A DNA stretch of 64,000 bases. Source: UBA3792 sp045114775 (GTDB lineage: Bacteria; Bacillota; Clostridia; Christensenellales; CAG-138). A program made the position numbers and the translations under genes. Shown one piece after another: positions 7,690 through 16,625 of the stretch. The first letter of the stretch is position 1. Every line of letters starts with the position of its first letter. The notes under the pieces are model-generated. The model did no database searches and was not told the origin of the DNA. It was given only the letters and a program-made list of their open reading frames with translations. The stretch covers positions 20,115 through 84,114 of the forward strand of contig JBGULC010000027.1 in assembly GCA_045114775.1 (NCBI GenBank), read 5' to 3'.

Positions 7690-9150
7690 ATGAAAAAGCA
7701 TTTAGTTTTGATTCTGTTTGCAGCGCTTCTTTTGCTCTGCGCCTGTCAGCCCACGCCGGAGACGGAGGTTGTTGTGAACAAGGCAGAGGGGCGATTGGAT
7801 GAATTGATCGTTGATTCCGGACCGCAGCCGCTGTATCAAACAGACCCGACTGCAGAAAATAACACGTCGATTCCGGGCAACGCGACGGAAACGCAATTCG
7901 CGGTTTCGACCAGACAGCCGGGGAAGACGCTAAAAAGTACGATTGATGCGCCGGATCGTATCAAGGATTCCTTTTCGGGAAATGCAATCGGCGACACGTT
8001 AACGGTGGATCTGGATGCGGAAGTTGATGTTCCCAATATCTCCAGAGTGCCGGTTTTTACGGTACATATTGAAGTACCGATCGGGGAAAAGAGAGACGCA
8101 ATGTTCCGCTTTCTGCTGGGAGGACAGCCGTATTATCAGCCGGTCGAAGAGGAAAAGCTGCAGATCGGGAACATGATCCGCTACCTGAACAATTATGTTC
8201 TTGCGCTGGAGGACAAGCCGTATGGAGATAACGCTCCGTATGAGACAATGATCCAATCGAATTTGGCAGATATACAAGCACTGTCATTGCAGATTGCTTC
8301 TCTTCCCGAACATATGGAATTCACGGAAGCAGCTTTTGATCCGACCAAACGCAGCGTCGAGCTTATGAATAAGAATCATGTTCTTGTAAGGCAGATGCAA
8401 GATGCGCAGGGCAGCGCGGTCATCCAATACGTTGATTGTGAACGGAGCGTCAATGTCTTTTCTGCAACCGGAATGCGTGCTCCGAGAAATGAACAGGAGC
8501 AGGCTGCTCTTAACGCTGCGGAAGAATTCATCAACGGTGTGGGGCTTACTGATACGAAAGCAATCGGTATGGTCTGCGCAGATGAAGACAGAAGACAGTA
8601 CTGGAATACCGAACACGGCGTTGAAGACGGGATTTATCGCGTTTCGCTGGTTCCGCTGTATGCCGGTATACCATGCTATTCCTATTCGACCTATTATGGA
8701 TCCGATACTGGGCGACACTCGGCGAAAGCAGACCCGGAATATGCCTGGAACCCGCCGCAGGAAACGATCTATGCCGTTGTGCAGGACCAAGCTGTAACGC
8801 AGTTTGTATGGCAGTATCCTTGCGAGATCGTTACGATGGACAACGCAAATGTATCTTTATTGTCGTTTGACGAGATAATGAAAATCTTTCAAAAACAGAT
8901 TTTTATGAATGTCTATCTGGATAAAGGATTCCCGGAAACAATGCATATCACAGATATTCGTTTTTCCTATCTGCGTATGAAAAAACTGAATTCGGAGGAA
9001 TTCTATCTACTGCCTGTATGGGATTTTCTCGGTTACTGCACCGATGAAGAAGCGGATGATCCTTTGAGCCGGTCCTGGTATGACAATCAATCGTTCCTGA
9101 CAATTAACGCAATTGACGGCAGTATTATCGACCGAAATGTGGGATATTGA
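7690..9150 (+). CDS. Array lipoprotein 2 (paralog family)
   Basis: 486 residues. Signal peptide and lipobox (LLLLCAC, Cys19) followed by QPTPETEVVVNKAEG, close to paralog 1. It shares the family layout: short linker, a beta segment (LTVDLDAEVDVP), a helical middle, and the C-terminal signature LLPVWDFLG then LTINAIDGSIIDRNVGY. Its base composition is visibly more AT-rich than its neighbours, notably 8200-9100, which suggests a different history or relaxed selection. It begins 11 bp after paralog 1 and ends 3 bp before paralog 3. Function unknown; exported and lipid-anchored. Confidence 0.85.
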   Translation: MKKHLVLILFAALLLLCACQPTPETEVVVNKAEGRLDELIVDSGPQPLYQTDPTAENNTSIPGNATETQFAVSTRQPGKTLKSTIDAPDRIKDSFSGNAIGDTLTVDLDAEVDVPNISRVPVFTVHIEVPIGEKRDAMFRFLLGGQPYYQPVEEEKLQIGNMIRYLNNYVLALEDKPYGDNAPYETMIQSNLADIQALSLQIASLPEHMEFTEAAFDPTKRSVELMNKNHVLVRQMQDAQGSAVIQYVDCERSVNVFSATGMRAPRNEQEQAALNAAEEFINGVGLTDTKAIGMVCADEDRRQYWNTEHGVEDGIYRVSLVPLYAGIPCYSYSTYYGSDTGRHSAKADPEYAWNPPQETIYAVVQDQAVTQFVWQYPCEIVTMDNANVSLLSFDEIMKIFQKQIFMNVYLDKGFPETMHITDIRFSYLRMKKLNSEEFYLLPVWDFLGYCTDEEADDPLSRSWYDNQSFLTINAIDGSIIDRNVGY

Positions 9151-9153
9151 ACT

Positions 9154-10578
9154 ATGAAAAAGCATATTTGTATTATTCTTCTTGCAGCGCTGCTGCTTCT
9201 CTTCGCCTGTCAGCCGACGCCGGAAAGTCCGATCGTGGTCGGCAAGGATCAGAGCGGTATGATCGAAAAGGCACAGGAGGATGCGGGCTATCCCAAGGAC
9301 GGACCGGTCGACTGGCGGGAACGGTTGAACGCGCCGGAGCGATATACGGCAAAGCTCAAAAGCATCGGCGGGCGGCTGACCGTAGAAGCGGACGCGGAGG
9401 TGATCGTGCCGGATGCGGAGCTTCCGGTCGTTCGTGTGTCGCCGCGCCGATTCTCGGAGGAGGACGCGCGCCGGATCGTAACGGCTTTACTCGGCGACGA
9501 TCCGAAATGCATACCATTGGATGGCGACAACCGGACGAAGGCGATGTATGAGCGGCAGATCATCGAATGGAACTATGCGCTCGACCATTGGGAGGACTAC
9601 GGCTGCAGCGTCTGGGATATGTTCGATGAGAAAGAGGAGATGGAGGAGGCGCTGAGGGCGCTGATCGAGAAAGCCGCAGACGCGCCGGAGACGCTGGAAA
9701 CCTTTGCGCCTGTCATCGAATGGACGCCGATGCTGTGGCATACTGCAGCAGGGCAGAAGGATCTCGGGGACGCAAGCATGAACTTTTTGACGCTGAACGC
9801 GGACGAGACCCGTTCCATGCTCAACATCACCAACGGCGGCGACGGGACCAGAAGCGGTATCTATTATCACAGGAACATCGACGGGCTTGCGGATCAGCTG
9901 GCAACAATCGAAGGACAGTGGAAAAACGAGCTTCGTATTACCGAGGACGAGGCAAAATCCGTCGCGGAGGCGAAGCTAAAGGAGATGGGGCTCGATCATC
10001 TTGCCTGTGCGTTTTCCAAGTTTGTCCGATGCTATCGGGATGATCTGATTCGGGACGGCGCGCCTTATGAGCCGGGCTGGATGTTCGTGTTCACGCCTGC
10101 GGTGAACGGCGTCGCGATGACCTATTCACACCGGCTCGGTGTCGACAACAATGCATACAGCCGGCACTGGGGATACGAGCGCTGCTTTGTTCTGGTGGAC
10201 GAAAAGGGCGTGACAATCTTAGACTATGAAGACGCTTGCACGATGGACGAGGTCAGGGCGGAGACAGCCGCGCTGCTGCCGTTCTCCGAAATCGCTGCGA
10301 TTTTTGAAAAGATGGTGCTCATCGTGGACAACAACGCAGACGCCTTTGAATTCGATAAAACCTACCGGATCAAATCCGTGCGGCTCGGCATGGTCAGCAT
10401 CCCGGAGCAGAACGGCGAAGGCGGGTACATGGTACCCTGCTGGGACTTCATGGGAAACATCTGGTCGGAGGAGGAGTTCCCGGAAGTCTGGAAGCAGACC
10501 GGCATGATGCAGGACGGCAGCTTCTCGTATCTTACGATCAACGCCATTGATGGCAGCATCATTCAACGCGGACATTGA
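9154..10578 (+). CDS. Array lipoprotein 3 (paralog family)
   Basis: 474 residues, the shortest of the six. Its lipobox reads LLLLFAC with Cys19, then QPTPESPIVVGKDQ. It shares LTVEADAEVIVPD, a helical middle with DAPETLETF, LLPFSEIAAIFEKMV, the YMVPCWDFMG motif and LTINAIDGSIIQRGH. The stop of paralog 2 lies 4 bp before its ATG, and there is no good Shine-Dalgarno, so translation is probably coupled. Its 3' end is followed 19 bp later by paralog 4. Function unknown. Confidence 0.85.
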   Translation: MKKHICIILLAALLLLFACQPTPESPIVVGKDQSGMIEKAQEDAGYPKDGPVDWRERLNAPERYTAKLKSIGGRLTVEADAEVIVPDAELPVVRVSPRRFSEEDARRIVTALLGDDPKCIPLDGDNRTKAMYERQIIEWNYALDHWEDYGCSVWDMFDEKEEMEEALRALIEKAADAPETLETFAPVIEWTPMLWHTAAGQKDLGDASMNFLTLNADETRSMLNITNGGDGTRSGIYYHRNIDGLADQLATIEGQWKNELRITEDEAKSVAEAKLKEMGLDHLACAFSKFVRCYRDDLIRDGAPYEPGWMFVFTPAVNGVAMTYSHRLGVDNNAYSRHWGYERCFVLVDEKGVTILDYEDACTMDEVRAETAALLPFSEIAAIFEKMVLIVDNNADAFEFDKTYRIKSVRLGMVSIPEQNGEGGYMVPCWDFMGNIWSEEEFPEVWKQTGMMQDGSFSYLTINAIDGSIIQRGH

Positions 10579-10597
10579 TTTTTTGGGAGAACAACCG

Positions 10598-12109
10598 ATG
10601 AAAAGAACATTCATTTTGATTTTTGCGGCGCTGTTTCTGTGCGCCTGTCAGCCGACGCCGGAGGTCGACGCAGTCAAACAAAAGGACACAAACGTGCTGA
10701 TCGATACGGTGCGCACGGAGCAAAAGGAACAGCAGAAGACGGGCGAGACGCCGCAGCCCGCGCAGGAGCAGCTTCCGGACCGCTTTACGTCGGACTTCGT
10801 TACGTCCGCGCAGAACGTTCACGTTACGGCCGACGCAACAATCGAGGTGCTTTCCGAAACCGGCAGGTTCCCGATGCTGCGCGTGGAGCACCGGTATCTT
10901 TCCGACTCCGAGCGACTGACGGTCTCTGAGCGGCTCATGGAAAGCGATCGGCTGTATCTGTACGAATATCGGCTGACGCGCGAGATGCTTGCCGGGATGA
11001 TCCGCATGCTGATGCAGGAGATGACGCCCGAGCAAAAGGCGGAATGGATGAAGGAGGAGGGCGCAACCGAGCAGGAATGGGAGCAGATGCAAAGCCGCAG
11101 GCAGCGCTTGGCCGAGTCGTATCAGAAGCAGTACAATGAGCTGCCCGAGGATGAAGCGATCGAGCCGTATATCGAGTGGTTCGGCGCAGCGCCGGATTAC
11201 AGCGAGGATTATGAGAATCATCGCAATTTCGACTGGCTTGTGCGCAGCGCGACGGACACGACGGATCTCAGCTTTCTGGATCATCTGATCGTCTCCGCAG
11301 ACGAATGCGATTGCCCGATCGAGTTCACTGTCGCGTTACGGAGTATGGACGACGACACAAGCATATGGTGCTTTGACGACAGCCACAAGTACGGGACGGA
11401 GCGTATCGATCCGAAGGATTATGAGACGCCGCACGAAGGCGCGTCCGTGACGCCGAATGACGCGATTGAGGTCGTAAAATCCATATTTGACGGCGTCAGT
11501 GACCTTGTCGCCTCGGACGTCTGGTGGGCGAACAACGCCATGCTTCACGGAGATTCCGGTGTTTTGATGTGCACTCGCCGGGCGTATCTGATCCACTTTT
11601 CCGCAAACTACAGAGGCGCTTATACGCCGTACTGCAGAGCCGCGGCATTCGAGGTGTCGGACGCCGGATACGCCCGCGCATGGGATTACGAATCGCTGAC
11701 GGCGGCGGTCGACGGCGACGGCAATCTGATCTCCTTGGTGTGGCTTGCGCCGCATAAGGAGACGGATGTGATCGCGGAAAACACGACGCTGCTGCCGTAT
11801 GAAGAGATCCACAGGATCTTCGAAACGCAGATGAATCGTGTGTTCGCCGCAGAGGACAAGCGCGACGGTTCGCTCGACGTGACCGCCGTGCAGCTCGGAC
11901 TGTTCCGCATCCGCGAGAAAAACAATATGGAATCCGGGTTTTTGGTGCCCGCGTGGTATTTCACCGGCGTCTTTCATTACAGCGCGGCAGCGACAGCACA
12001 GCGCAGCGGCTTTCAGGAACCGGACAGCGAGTGGTATGACGCAAGGAATCCTTTGCTGATCGTCAACGCGATCGACGGCAGCATCATCGATCCGCAGAAC
12101 GGGTATTGA
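10598..12109 (+). CDS. Array lipoprotein 4 (paralog family)
   Basis: 503 residues. The start at 10598 opens the signal peptide MKRTFILIFAALFLCAC (Cys17) and has GGGAG 11 bp upstream; an earlier in-frame ATG at 10547 inside paralog 3 would lack a signal peptide. It has the longest acidic/coiled helical middle of the set (rich in Glu, Gln, Met at ~145-195). The family C-terminus is present: LLPYEEIHRIFETQM, LVPAWYFTG, LLIVNAIDGSIIDPQNGY. The last 50 bp and the following gene start are almost identical to the next junction in the array. Function unknown. Confidence 0.85.
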   Translation: MKRTFILIFAALFLCACQPTPEVDAVKQKDTNVLIDTVRTEQKEQQKTGETPQPAQEQLPDRFTSDFVTSAQNVHVTADATIEVLSETGRFPMLRVEHRYLSDSERLTVSERLMESDRLYLYEYRLTREMLAGMIRMLMQEMTPEQKAEWMKEEGATEQEWEQMQSRRQRLAESYQKQYNELPEDEAIEPYIEWFGAAPDYSEDYENHRNFDWLVRSATDTTDLSFLDHLIVSADECDCPIEFTVALRSMDDDTSIWCFDDSHKYGTERIDPKDYETPHEGASVTPNDAIEVVKSIFDGVSDLVASDVWWANNAMLHGDSGVLMCTRRAYLIHFSANYRGAYTPYCRAAAFEVSDAGYARAWDYESLTAAVDGDGNLISLVWLAPHKETDVIAENTTLLPYEEIHRIFETQMNRVFAAEDKRDGSLDVTAVQLGLFRIREKNNMESGFLVPAWYFTGVFHYSAAATAQRSGFQEPDSEWYDARNPLLIVNAIDGSIIDPQNGY

Positions 12110-12195
12110 TCGGGAAAGGAGCTTGTTATGAAAAAGCATATTTGTATCATTCTTCTTGCAGCGCTTTTGCTCCTCTGCGCCTGTCAGCCGACGCC
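12058..12195 (+). repeat. Junction direct repeat, copy 1
   Basis: 138 bp spanning the end of lipoprotein 4, the 18-bp gap with AAAGGAG, and the signal-peptide region of lipoprotein 5. It matches 13633-13770 with about five mismatches. The two copies are 1575 bp apart, the length of one gene unit. Confidence 0.9.
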
Positions 12196-13684
12196 CGACG
12201 AGCCGGTGGTGGTCGGCAAGGACAATGAGGCGATGATCGAAAAAGCAAAGGAGACGAGCGCGCCGGCACCGGTCGGAACTGCTCTTAAAGAGCAGCTCGG
12301 CTGTCCGGAGGTCTTTTCGGTCTCATTTACGGACGAAACGAAAAAACTCACAGTGACCGGCGAAGCGCCTGTCATTCTGCCGGATACGGATGGAGTTCCG
12401 CTGTTGTTTGTGGAAGCGAACCGGTTTTCTCAGGATACGGTCAGCGCCTTTTTCAACCGGCTCTGCGGCGATGTGACGATGTATGAATACCCGACCGAGA
12501 CGCCGAAGTATGCGATCCGAGACCAAATGGAACAGAACATGCGGGAGATCGAAGCCCTGCGGGAAAAAGGCGTCTCGGACGAAGAGGGAGAGCTTGCATG
12601 GCGGCTTCGACATATGGAGGAGCTTCAAAAGGCGCTCGTCGATGCGCCGGACGAGGTCGAATTGATTCCCTCGGACGGTACATTGCACCGTGCAGAGATG
12701 ACCTTTCATGGTAAGCAGCGCGGCACGATGGACGCATTGAGCGTATTGAGCGAGCCGTTTACCTCCAATGGCGGCAGGCATTTTTCGGTATACAACGACG
12801 CTGACTATACGAATGACGGCGTGGATACCTTCGTAGACGAGCAGGGCAACGTGCAGGGCTTCAATCCGCAAAGCGGTTCGCGGCTGACCTACGTGCGTGA
12901 GGGCGGAGATCTGCTCGGAAGCTATGCAAGCGGGACGCCGATCTGGGACGTAACGCGCGAAAGCGGAAGCGACGAGCCCGCGGCGTTCCCCAACATCACG
13001 ATCCCCGGCTGGAACGAGCCGGAAACGCTGCTGCTTTCCGTGACGCCGAAGGCGGCGCGCGAACAGGCGGAGGCACTTTTGCGGGAATGCGGTGTGACCG
13101 AAATGCGGTTCGATTCGATCGCGCTTTATACCAACCGACAGCCGGTATATCCGGAATGGCAGGACGCCGAGGAAGCGTACGCATCGTATTCGCCGGAGCG
13201 GCAGGCGTATTCCGTGCGATTTTTGCGCGAGGTGAACGGTGTGCCCGTGGAGGGATATTTCGGATCATCGCAGAGCGTAATCGACGGTGCGGAATACGGA
13301 CGCGAATGGAGCTATGAAGTGCTGGAGATCGCCGTGGACGACAGTGGGATCCTGTCAGTCGAATGGGTGGGACCGCTGAAGCCCGCCGAGGTCGAGACCG
13401 AACGCGCGGCGCTGCTGCCGTTTTCGGAGATTGACGCGATCTTTCGGAAAATGCTCCCAATCAAGTATTTCAGCATCAACAGCGACATTGATTTTTCAAT
13501 TCGTATCGACCGGGTGCGGCTGTGCCTGTGGCGCATCATCGACAAAGATTCCTATACGCGCGGCATCCTTGCGCCGGTCTGGTGCTTCTACGGTTCCGTC
13601 AATTCACGCGAAACCGAACGGCAGCCGCTTCTGATCGTCAACGCCGTCGACGGCAGCATCATCGATCCGCAGAACGGGTATTGA
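12128..13684 (+). CDS. Array lipoprotein 5 (paralog family)
   Basis: 518 residues. Signal peptide MKKHICIILLAALLLLCAC (Cys19), QPTPDEPVVVGKDNEAMIEKAKE, closely matching paralogs 3 and 6 at the N-terminus. It has the helical middle (MRHMEELQKALVDAPDEVELIP region), then LLPFSEIDAIFRKMLP, ILAPVWCFYG and LLIVNAVDGSIIDPQNGY. A good ribosome binding site (GGAAAGGAG) lies 8 bp upstream. The gene is bounded on both sides by the near-identical junction repeat, so it is the unit most likely to be gained or lost by homologous recombination. Function unknown. Confidence 0.87.
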   Translation: MKKHICIILLAALLLLCACQPTPDEPVVVGKDNEAMIEKAKETSAPAPVGTALKEQLGCPEVFSVSFTDETKKLTVTGEAPVILPDTDGVPLLFVEANRFSQDTVSAFFNRLCGDVTMYEYPTETPKYAIRDQMEQNMREIEALREKGVSDEEGELAWRLRHMEELQKALVDAPDEVELIPSDGTLHRAEMTFHGKQRGTMDALSVLSEPFTSNGGRHFSVYNDADYTNDGVDTFVDEQGNVQGFNPQSGSRLTYVREGGDLLGSYASGTPIWDVTRESGSDEPAAFPNITIPGWNEPETLLLSVTPKAAREQAEALLRECGVTEMRFDSIALYTNRQPVYPEWQDAEEAYASYSPERQAYSVRFLREVNGVPVEGYFGSSQSVIDGAEYGREWSYEVLEIAVDDSGILSVEWVGPLKPAEVETERAALLPFSEIDAIFRKMLPIKYFSINSDIDFSIRIDRVRLCLWRIIDKDSYTRGILAPVWCFYGSVNSRETERQPLLIVNAVDGSIIDPQNGY

Positions 13685-13770
13685 TCGGGAAAGGAGCTTG
13701 TCATGAAAAAGCATATTTGTATCATTCTTCTTGCAGCGCTTTTGCTCCTCTGCGCTTGTCAGCCAACGCC
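13633..13770 (+). repeat. Junction direct repeat, copy 2
   Basis: Second copy of the junction repeat, spanning the end of lipoprotein 5 and the start of lipoprotein 6, about 96% identical to 12058-12195. Confidence 0.9.
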
Positions 13771-15244
13771 TTCCGAACCGGTCGTGATTCAAAAGGACTT
13801 CGACCGCATGATCGAGCAGGCGAAAGCATCACCCGCCCCTGAAGGGACCGAACCGGAGCAAACGCAGCCGGACGCCCAGGAACGGGAGCCCGCGCACGTA
13901 ACCGAATCGTTTACCGGTCGATCGGAGGCGTTCAGAGTTACGATCGACGCCGATGTGATCCGGCCCGAGGGCCCGCTGACGATCGTGCGCTGTAAGCCCT
14001 CGGAATTCACCGCGGAAAGCGCGCAGCCGTATTTTGATACGCTGACGGCGGGGAAGGATTACTATCTCAGGACGGAGCTCCAGTCCAAGGCGTTTTTGGA
14101 GGAGCAGATCGCGGCGATCCAGCAGGAGCTTGCAGACGGCCTTCCGTCGTTGGACCGGGACGGGCTCTCCGAAGAGGATATTCAAGACGAATACAAGTCA
14201 TGGGAACGGGAGCTCGACACCCTGAAAAAACTGTGGGCGAAAGCCACGGACGGCCCGGGAACGCCTGTCCGACGGCTTTCCGACGTGAATTGGGACGAGT
14301 TTCCGAGACATTACGGCCGGATCCTCAAGACGTCCGACGGGCAGGGCGAATTCAACTTCCGGGAAAACGGCGAAGCAAGAGAAGGCGATCGGGTGATCCA
14401 ATACATCCAGAGCGAGGTGTGGTTTTACAATCGCAGCCGGGAACCGGATACGGATTCGCATCAATGGCAGCGTTATGCCGACGTGACGGGCAAGACCGGG
14501 ATCCCGAGCGGGACGGACCTTAAGCTGACGCCCGCCGAGGCGCAGGCGGAGGCGGAGATGTTGATCAAGGAAATCGGCGTTTCGGATATGGCGGTCGACC
14601 GCGTGTATCTGATGCAGGAAAACGTACTCAGCGAAGGGAAGGACGGCGGTACCTGCATCAACGACAAGCTGCCCCAAGATTATGCGTTTCGGTATCTGTA
14701 TGAGGTTCGCTTCTGCCGCACGGTCAACGGCATCCCCGTGGTGAAACCGACCAACTTTGCGTCCTCCTCCAACAACAGCGAGGACGGCGGTTATGCGCCG
14801 AGCTGGGAATATGAGGAACTGTACGTGTGCATCGGCAACGACGGCGTCAGCAAGCTTTATCATCTGGCGCCGATCGAGACGATGGAGACCGTTGTGGACG
14901 ACGCGGCGCTGAAGCCGTTTTCCGATATTCTGGACATTGCGAAGAAGATGCTTCCGATCATGTATGAGGCAAAGCTCAGCGAGCCGTATTCCTATCGGGA
15001 AATGGAGTTTCAGATCGACCGGATCACGCTTTGCCTCGAACGCGTCGCCGAGAAGGACAACCTGAATTACGGCCTATTGATACCCGTCTGGTGCTTCTGG
15101 GGCTCGGACCGTCACGTCGATCGGAACGGCTCGGTCGGCTTCAACGATATCGCTTCCGTGTACGGCGATCCCTGCGGGTATTTGCCGCTGCTTGTGATCA
15201 ACGCGATCGACGGCAGCATCATCGATCCGGAAAAGGGATATTGA
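13703..15244 (+). CDS. Array lipoprotein 6 (paralog family)
   Basis: 513 residues, last of the array. The signal peptide is identical to that of paralog 5 (Cys19), then QPTPSEPVVIQKDFDRMIEQ. It keeps the family beta segment (FRVTIDADVIRPEG), the helical middle (SWERELDTLKKLWAKA), ALKPFSDILDIAKKMLP, LLIPVWCFWG and LLVINAIDGSIIDPEKGY. AAAGGAG precedes the ATG. No clear intrinsic terminator follows; instead the transcript would run into the palindromic repeat mosaic. Function unknown. Confidence 0.86.
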   Translation: MKKHICIILLAALLLLCACQPTPSEPVVIQKDFDRMIEQAKASPAPEGTEPEQTQPDAQEREPAHVTESFTGRSEAFRVTIDADVIRPEGPLTIVRCKPSEFTAESAQPYFDTLTAGKDYYLRTELQSKAFLEEQIAAIQQELADGLPSLDRDGLSEEDIQDEYKSWERELDTLKKLWAKATDGPGTPVRRLSDVNWDEFPRHYGRILKTSDGQGEFNFRENGEAREGDRVIQYIQSEVWFYNRSREPDTDSHQWQRYADVTGKTGIPSGTDLKLTPAEAQAEAEMLIKEIGVSDMAVDRVYLMQENVLSEGKDGGTCINDKLPQDYAFRYLYEVRFCRTVNGIPVVKPTNFASSSNNSEDGGYAPSWEYEELYVCIGNDGVSKLYHLAPIETMETVVDDAALKPFSDILDIAKKMLPIMYEAKLSEPYSYREMEFQIDRITLCLERVAEKDNLNYGLLIPVWCFWGSDRHVDRNGSVGFNDIASVYGDPCGYLPLLVINAIDGSIIDPEKGY

Positions 15245-15819
15245 GCGGCAAGCCGCGGGGCGACGTTGCCGCAATGATATCCGCGCGGGGCGCCGAGGTC
15301 GGCGCCCCCTACAGCGAGGGTGATATATCCCCTTGGGATGCGATATACGCCTGCGGCGTGTGATATATTCCGCTGCGCGGAATGTTCAGGAGGATTCTCC
15401 CTGCGGAGAATCTTTGGATCATTGCAGGGGACGCCGACCCCGACGTCCCGTTGCGCCGGCGGCTCGGAGGGGCGGATCGCATCCGACCGCAGCCGCATGG
15501 ATCGTTGGGCGGTAATCTCTCCCTCTGCCTGCCTGTCGGCAGCCACCTCCCTCGTCAGAGGGAGGTTGGCGTGGTTGTGCTTTTCGAGCTCCCCTTGTCA
15601 GGGGAGCCGGATGCCGTAGGCAGACTGAGGGGTAGTCAAAGCGGAATGTTCAGGAGGATTTTCCTGTCGGAGAATCCCGGGATTTGGACCCCTCATTCGG
15701 CTTCGCTGACGCTGCGCCACCTTCTCCCCGGGGAGAAGGCAAGGGATGAGGCGCAAGCTTGCACCAACAAATCGTAGGGGACGCCGACCCCGGCGTCCCG
15801 TTGCGCCGACAGCTCGGAG
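15245..15819. repeat. Gene-free mosaic of palindromic repeats
   Basis: I see no gene in this stretch. It is built of short palindromic units. A 45-bp unit beginning GGGGACGCCGACCCC occurs at 15427-15471 and 15777-15821 with only three differences. The 19-mer at 15378-15396 (CGGAATGTTCAGGAGGATT) recurs at 15642-15660, each followed by a GATTCTCC-type hairpin. Stems: 15545-15566 (ACCTCCCTC/GAGGGAGGT), 15589-15606 (CTCCCCTTGTCAGGGGAG), and a perfect 20-bp palindrome at 15720-15739. The CAGACTGAGGGG piece at 15621-15632 matches the 5911-6040 element. Open frames here have no coding character. Confidence 0.85.
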
Positions 15820-15840
15820 GGTCCGGCTCATTGCCGGACC
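15820..15840. other. Hairpin enclosing the ABC permease stop codon
   Basis: GGTCCGGC (15820-15827), loop TCATT, GCCGGACC (15833-15840). On the minus strand the permease stop TGA lies in the loop. There is no T-run, so it is not a standard terminator; it may protect the 3' end of the transcript. Confidence 0.55.
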
Positions 15841-16625
15841 TTCTTTTCGAGAAATGCGACGGCGTAGTACATCAGCGCGGCGAGGACGCACAGCACCGTG
15901 ACCGACGCCATGACGAGGTCGAGCTTGAAGACCTGCCCGCCGTAGACGATGAGATACCCGAGACCCGCCTTGCTGACGAGGTATTCGCCGACGATCACGC
16001 CGACCCAGCTCATGCCGACCGAGATCTTCAGCGCGGAGATCAGGTCCGGCACGCCCGCGGGCAGAACGACTTTACAGAAGGTTTGCAGCTTCGTTGCGCC
16101 GAGCGTGCGCATCAGAAGCTGTTTTTCGTCGGTCGCGGCAAGAAAGCCGTTCAGCACGGTCACGGTCGTTACGACGAGCGACACGAGCACGCCCATGACC
16201 ACGATCGAGGCCATGCCGGCGCCGATCCATACGATCAGGACGGGACCGAGCGCGATCTTCGGCAGCGCGTTCAGAACGACAAGGTAAGGGTCGAGAACGC
16301 GGTTCAGCCGCGGCATCCACCACAAAAGCACGGCGAACAGCGCGCCGATCGCGGTGCCCAGAAGAAAGCCGAGCACGGTTTCGAGCAGCGTTGTGCCGAC
16401 GTGCAGCCACAGCGAGCCGTCCGCATAGAGACGGCCGATCGCGGCGAATACCCGCGAGGGTGAGGAGAGAATGAACGGATCGAACCATTTAAGGTCCGCG
16501 CCGAGCTCCCAAAGGAGAAGAAATCCGAGCAGGACGGCGATCCGAAGGAGCCGGACGGCGCGCGCGTCGCGGCGGATGCGGCGGAGATAGGCTGCGTGCG
16601 CAGCGGAAACGGCGATCGGTTTCAT
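15828..16625 (-). CDS. ABC transporter permease, NitT/TauT (SsuC/ThiX) type
   Basis: 265 residues, about six membrane helices; the first is LLRIAVLLGFLLLWELGA. The binding-protein-dependent permease fold is at ~80-260, with the EAA-like loop around MRTLGATKLQTFCKVVLPAGVPDLISALKIS, which docks the ATPase. Family members import sulfonates, taurine, nitrate, thiamine precursors or riboflavin-like compounds. Its start overlaps the end of the ATPase gene by 4 bp, so the two are co-translated. No substrate-binding protein is encoded next to the pair on either side, so the substrate cannot be inferred; a remote binding protein is expected. Confidence 0.9.
   Translation of the reverse strand: MKPIAVSAAHAAYLRRIRRDARAVRLLRIAVLLGFLLLWELGADLKWFDPFILSSPSRVFAAIGRLYADGSLWLHVGTTLLETVLGFLLGTAIGALFAVLLWWMPRLNRVLDPYLVVLNALPKIALGPVLIVWIGAGMASIVVMGVLVSLVVTTVTVLNGFLAATDEKQLLMRTLGATKLQTFCKVVLPAGVPDLISALKISVGMSWVGVIVGEYLVSKAGLGYLIVYGGQVFKLDLVMASVTVLCVLAALMYYAVAFLEKKVRQ

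Noticed and set aside
15031..15891. Several short open frames in the palindromic repeat region
   Set aside because: They read across the repeat units with no coding bias, ribosome binding site or recognisable protein.
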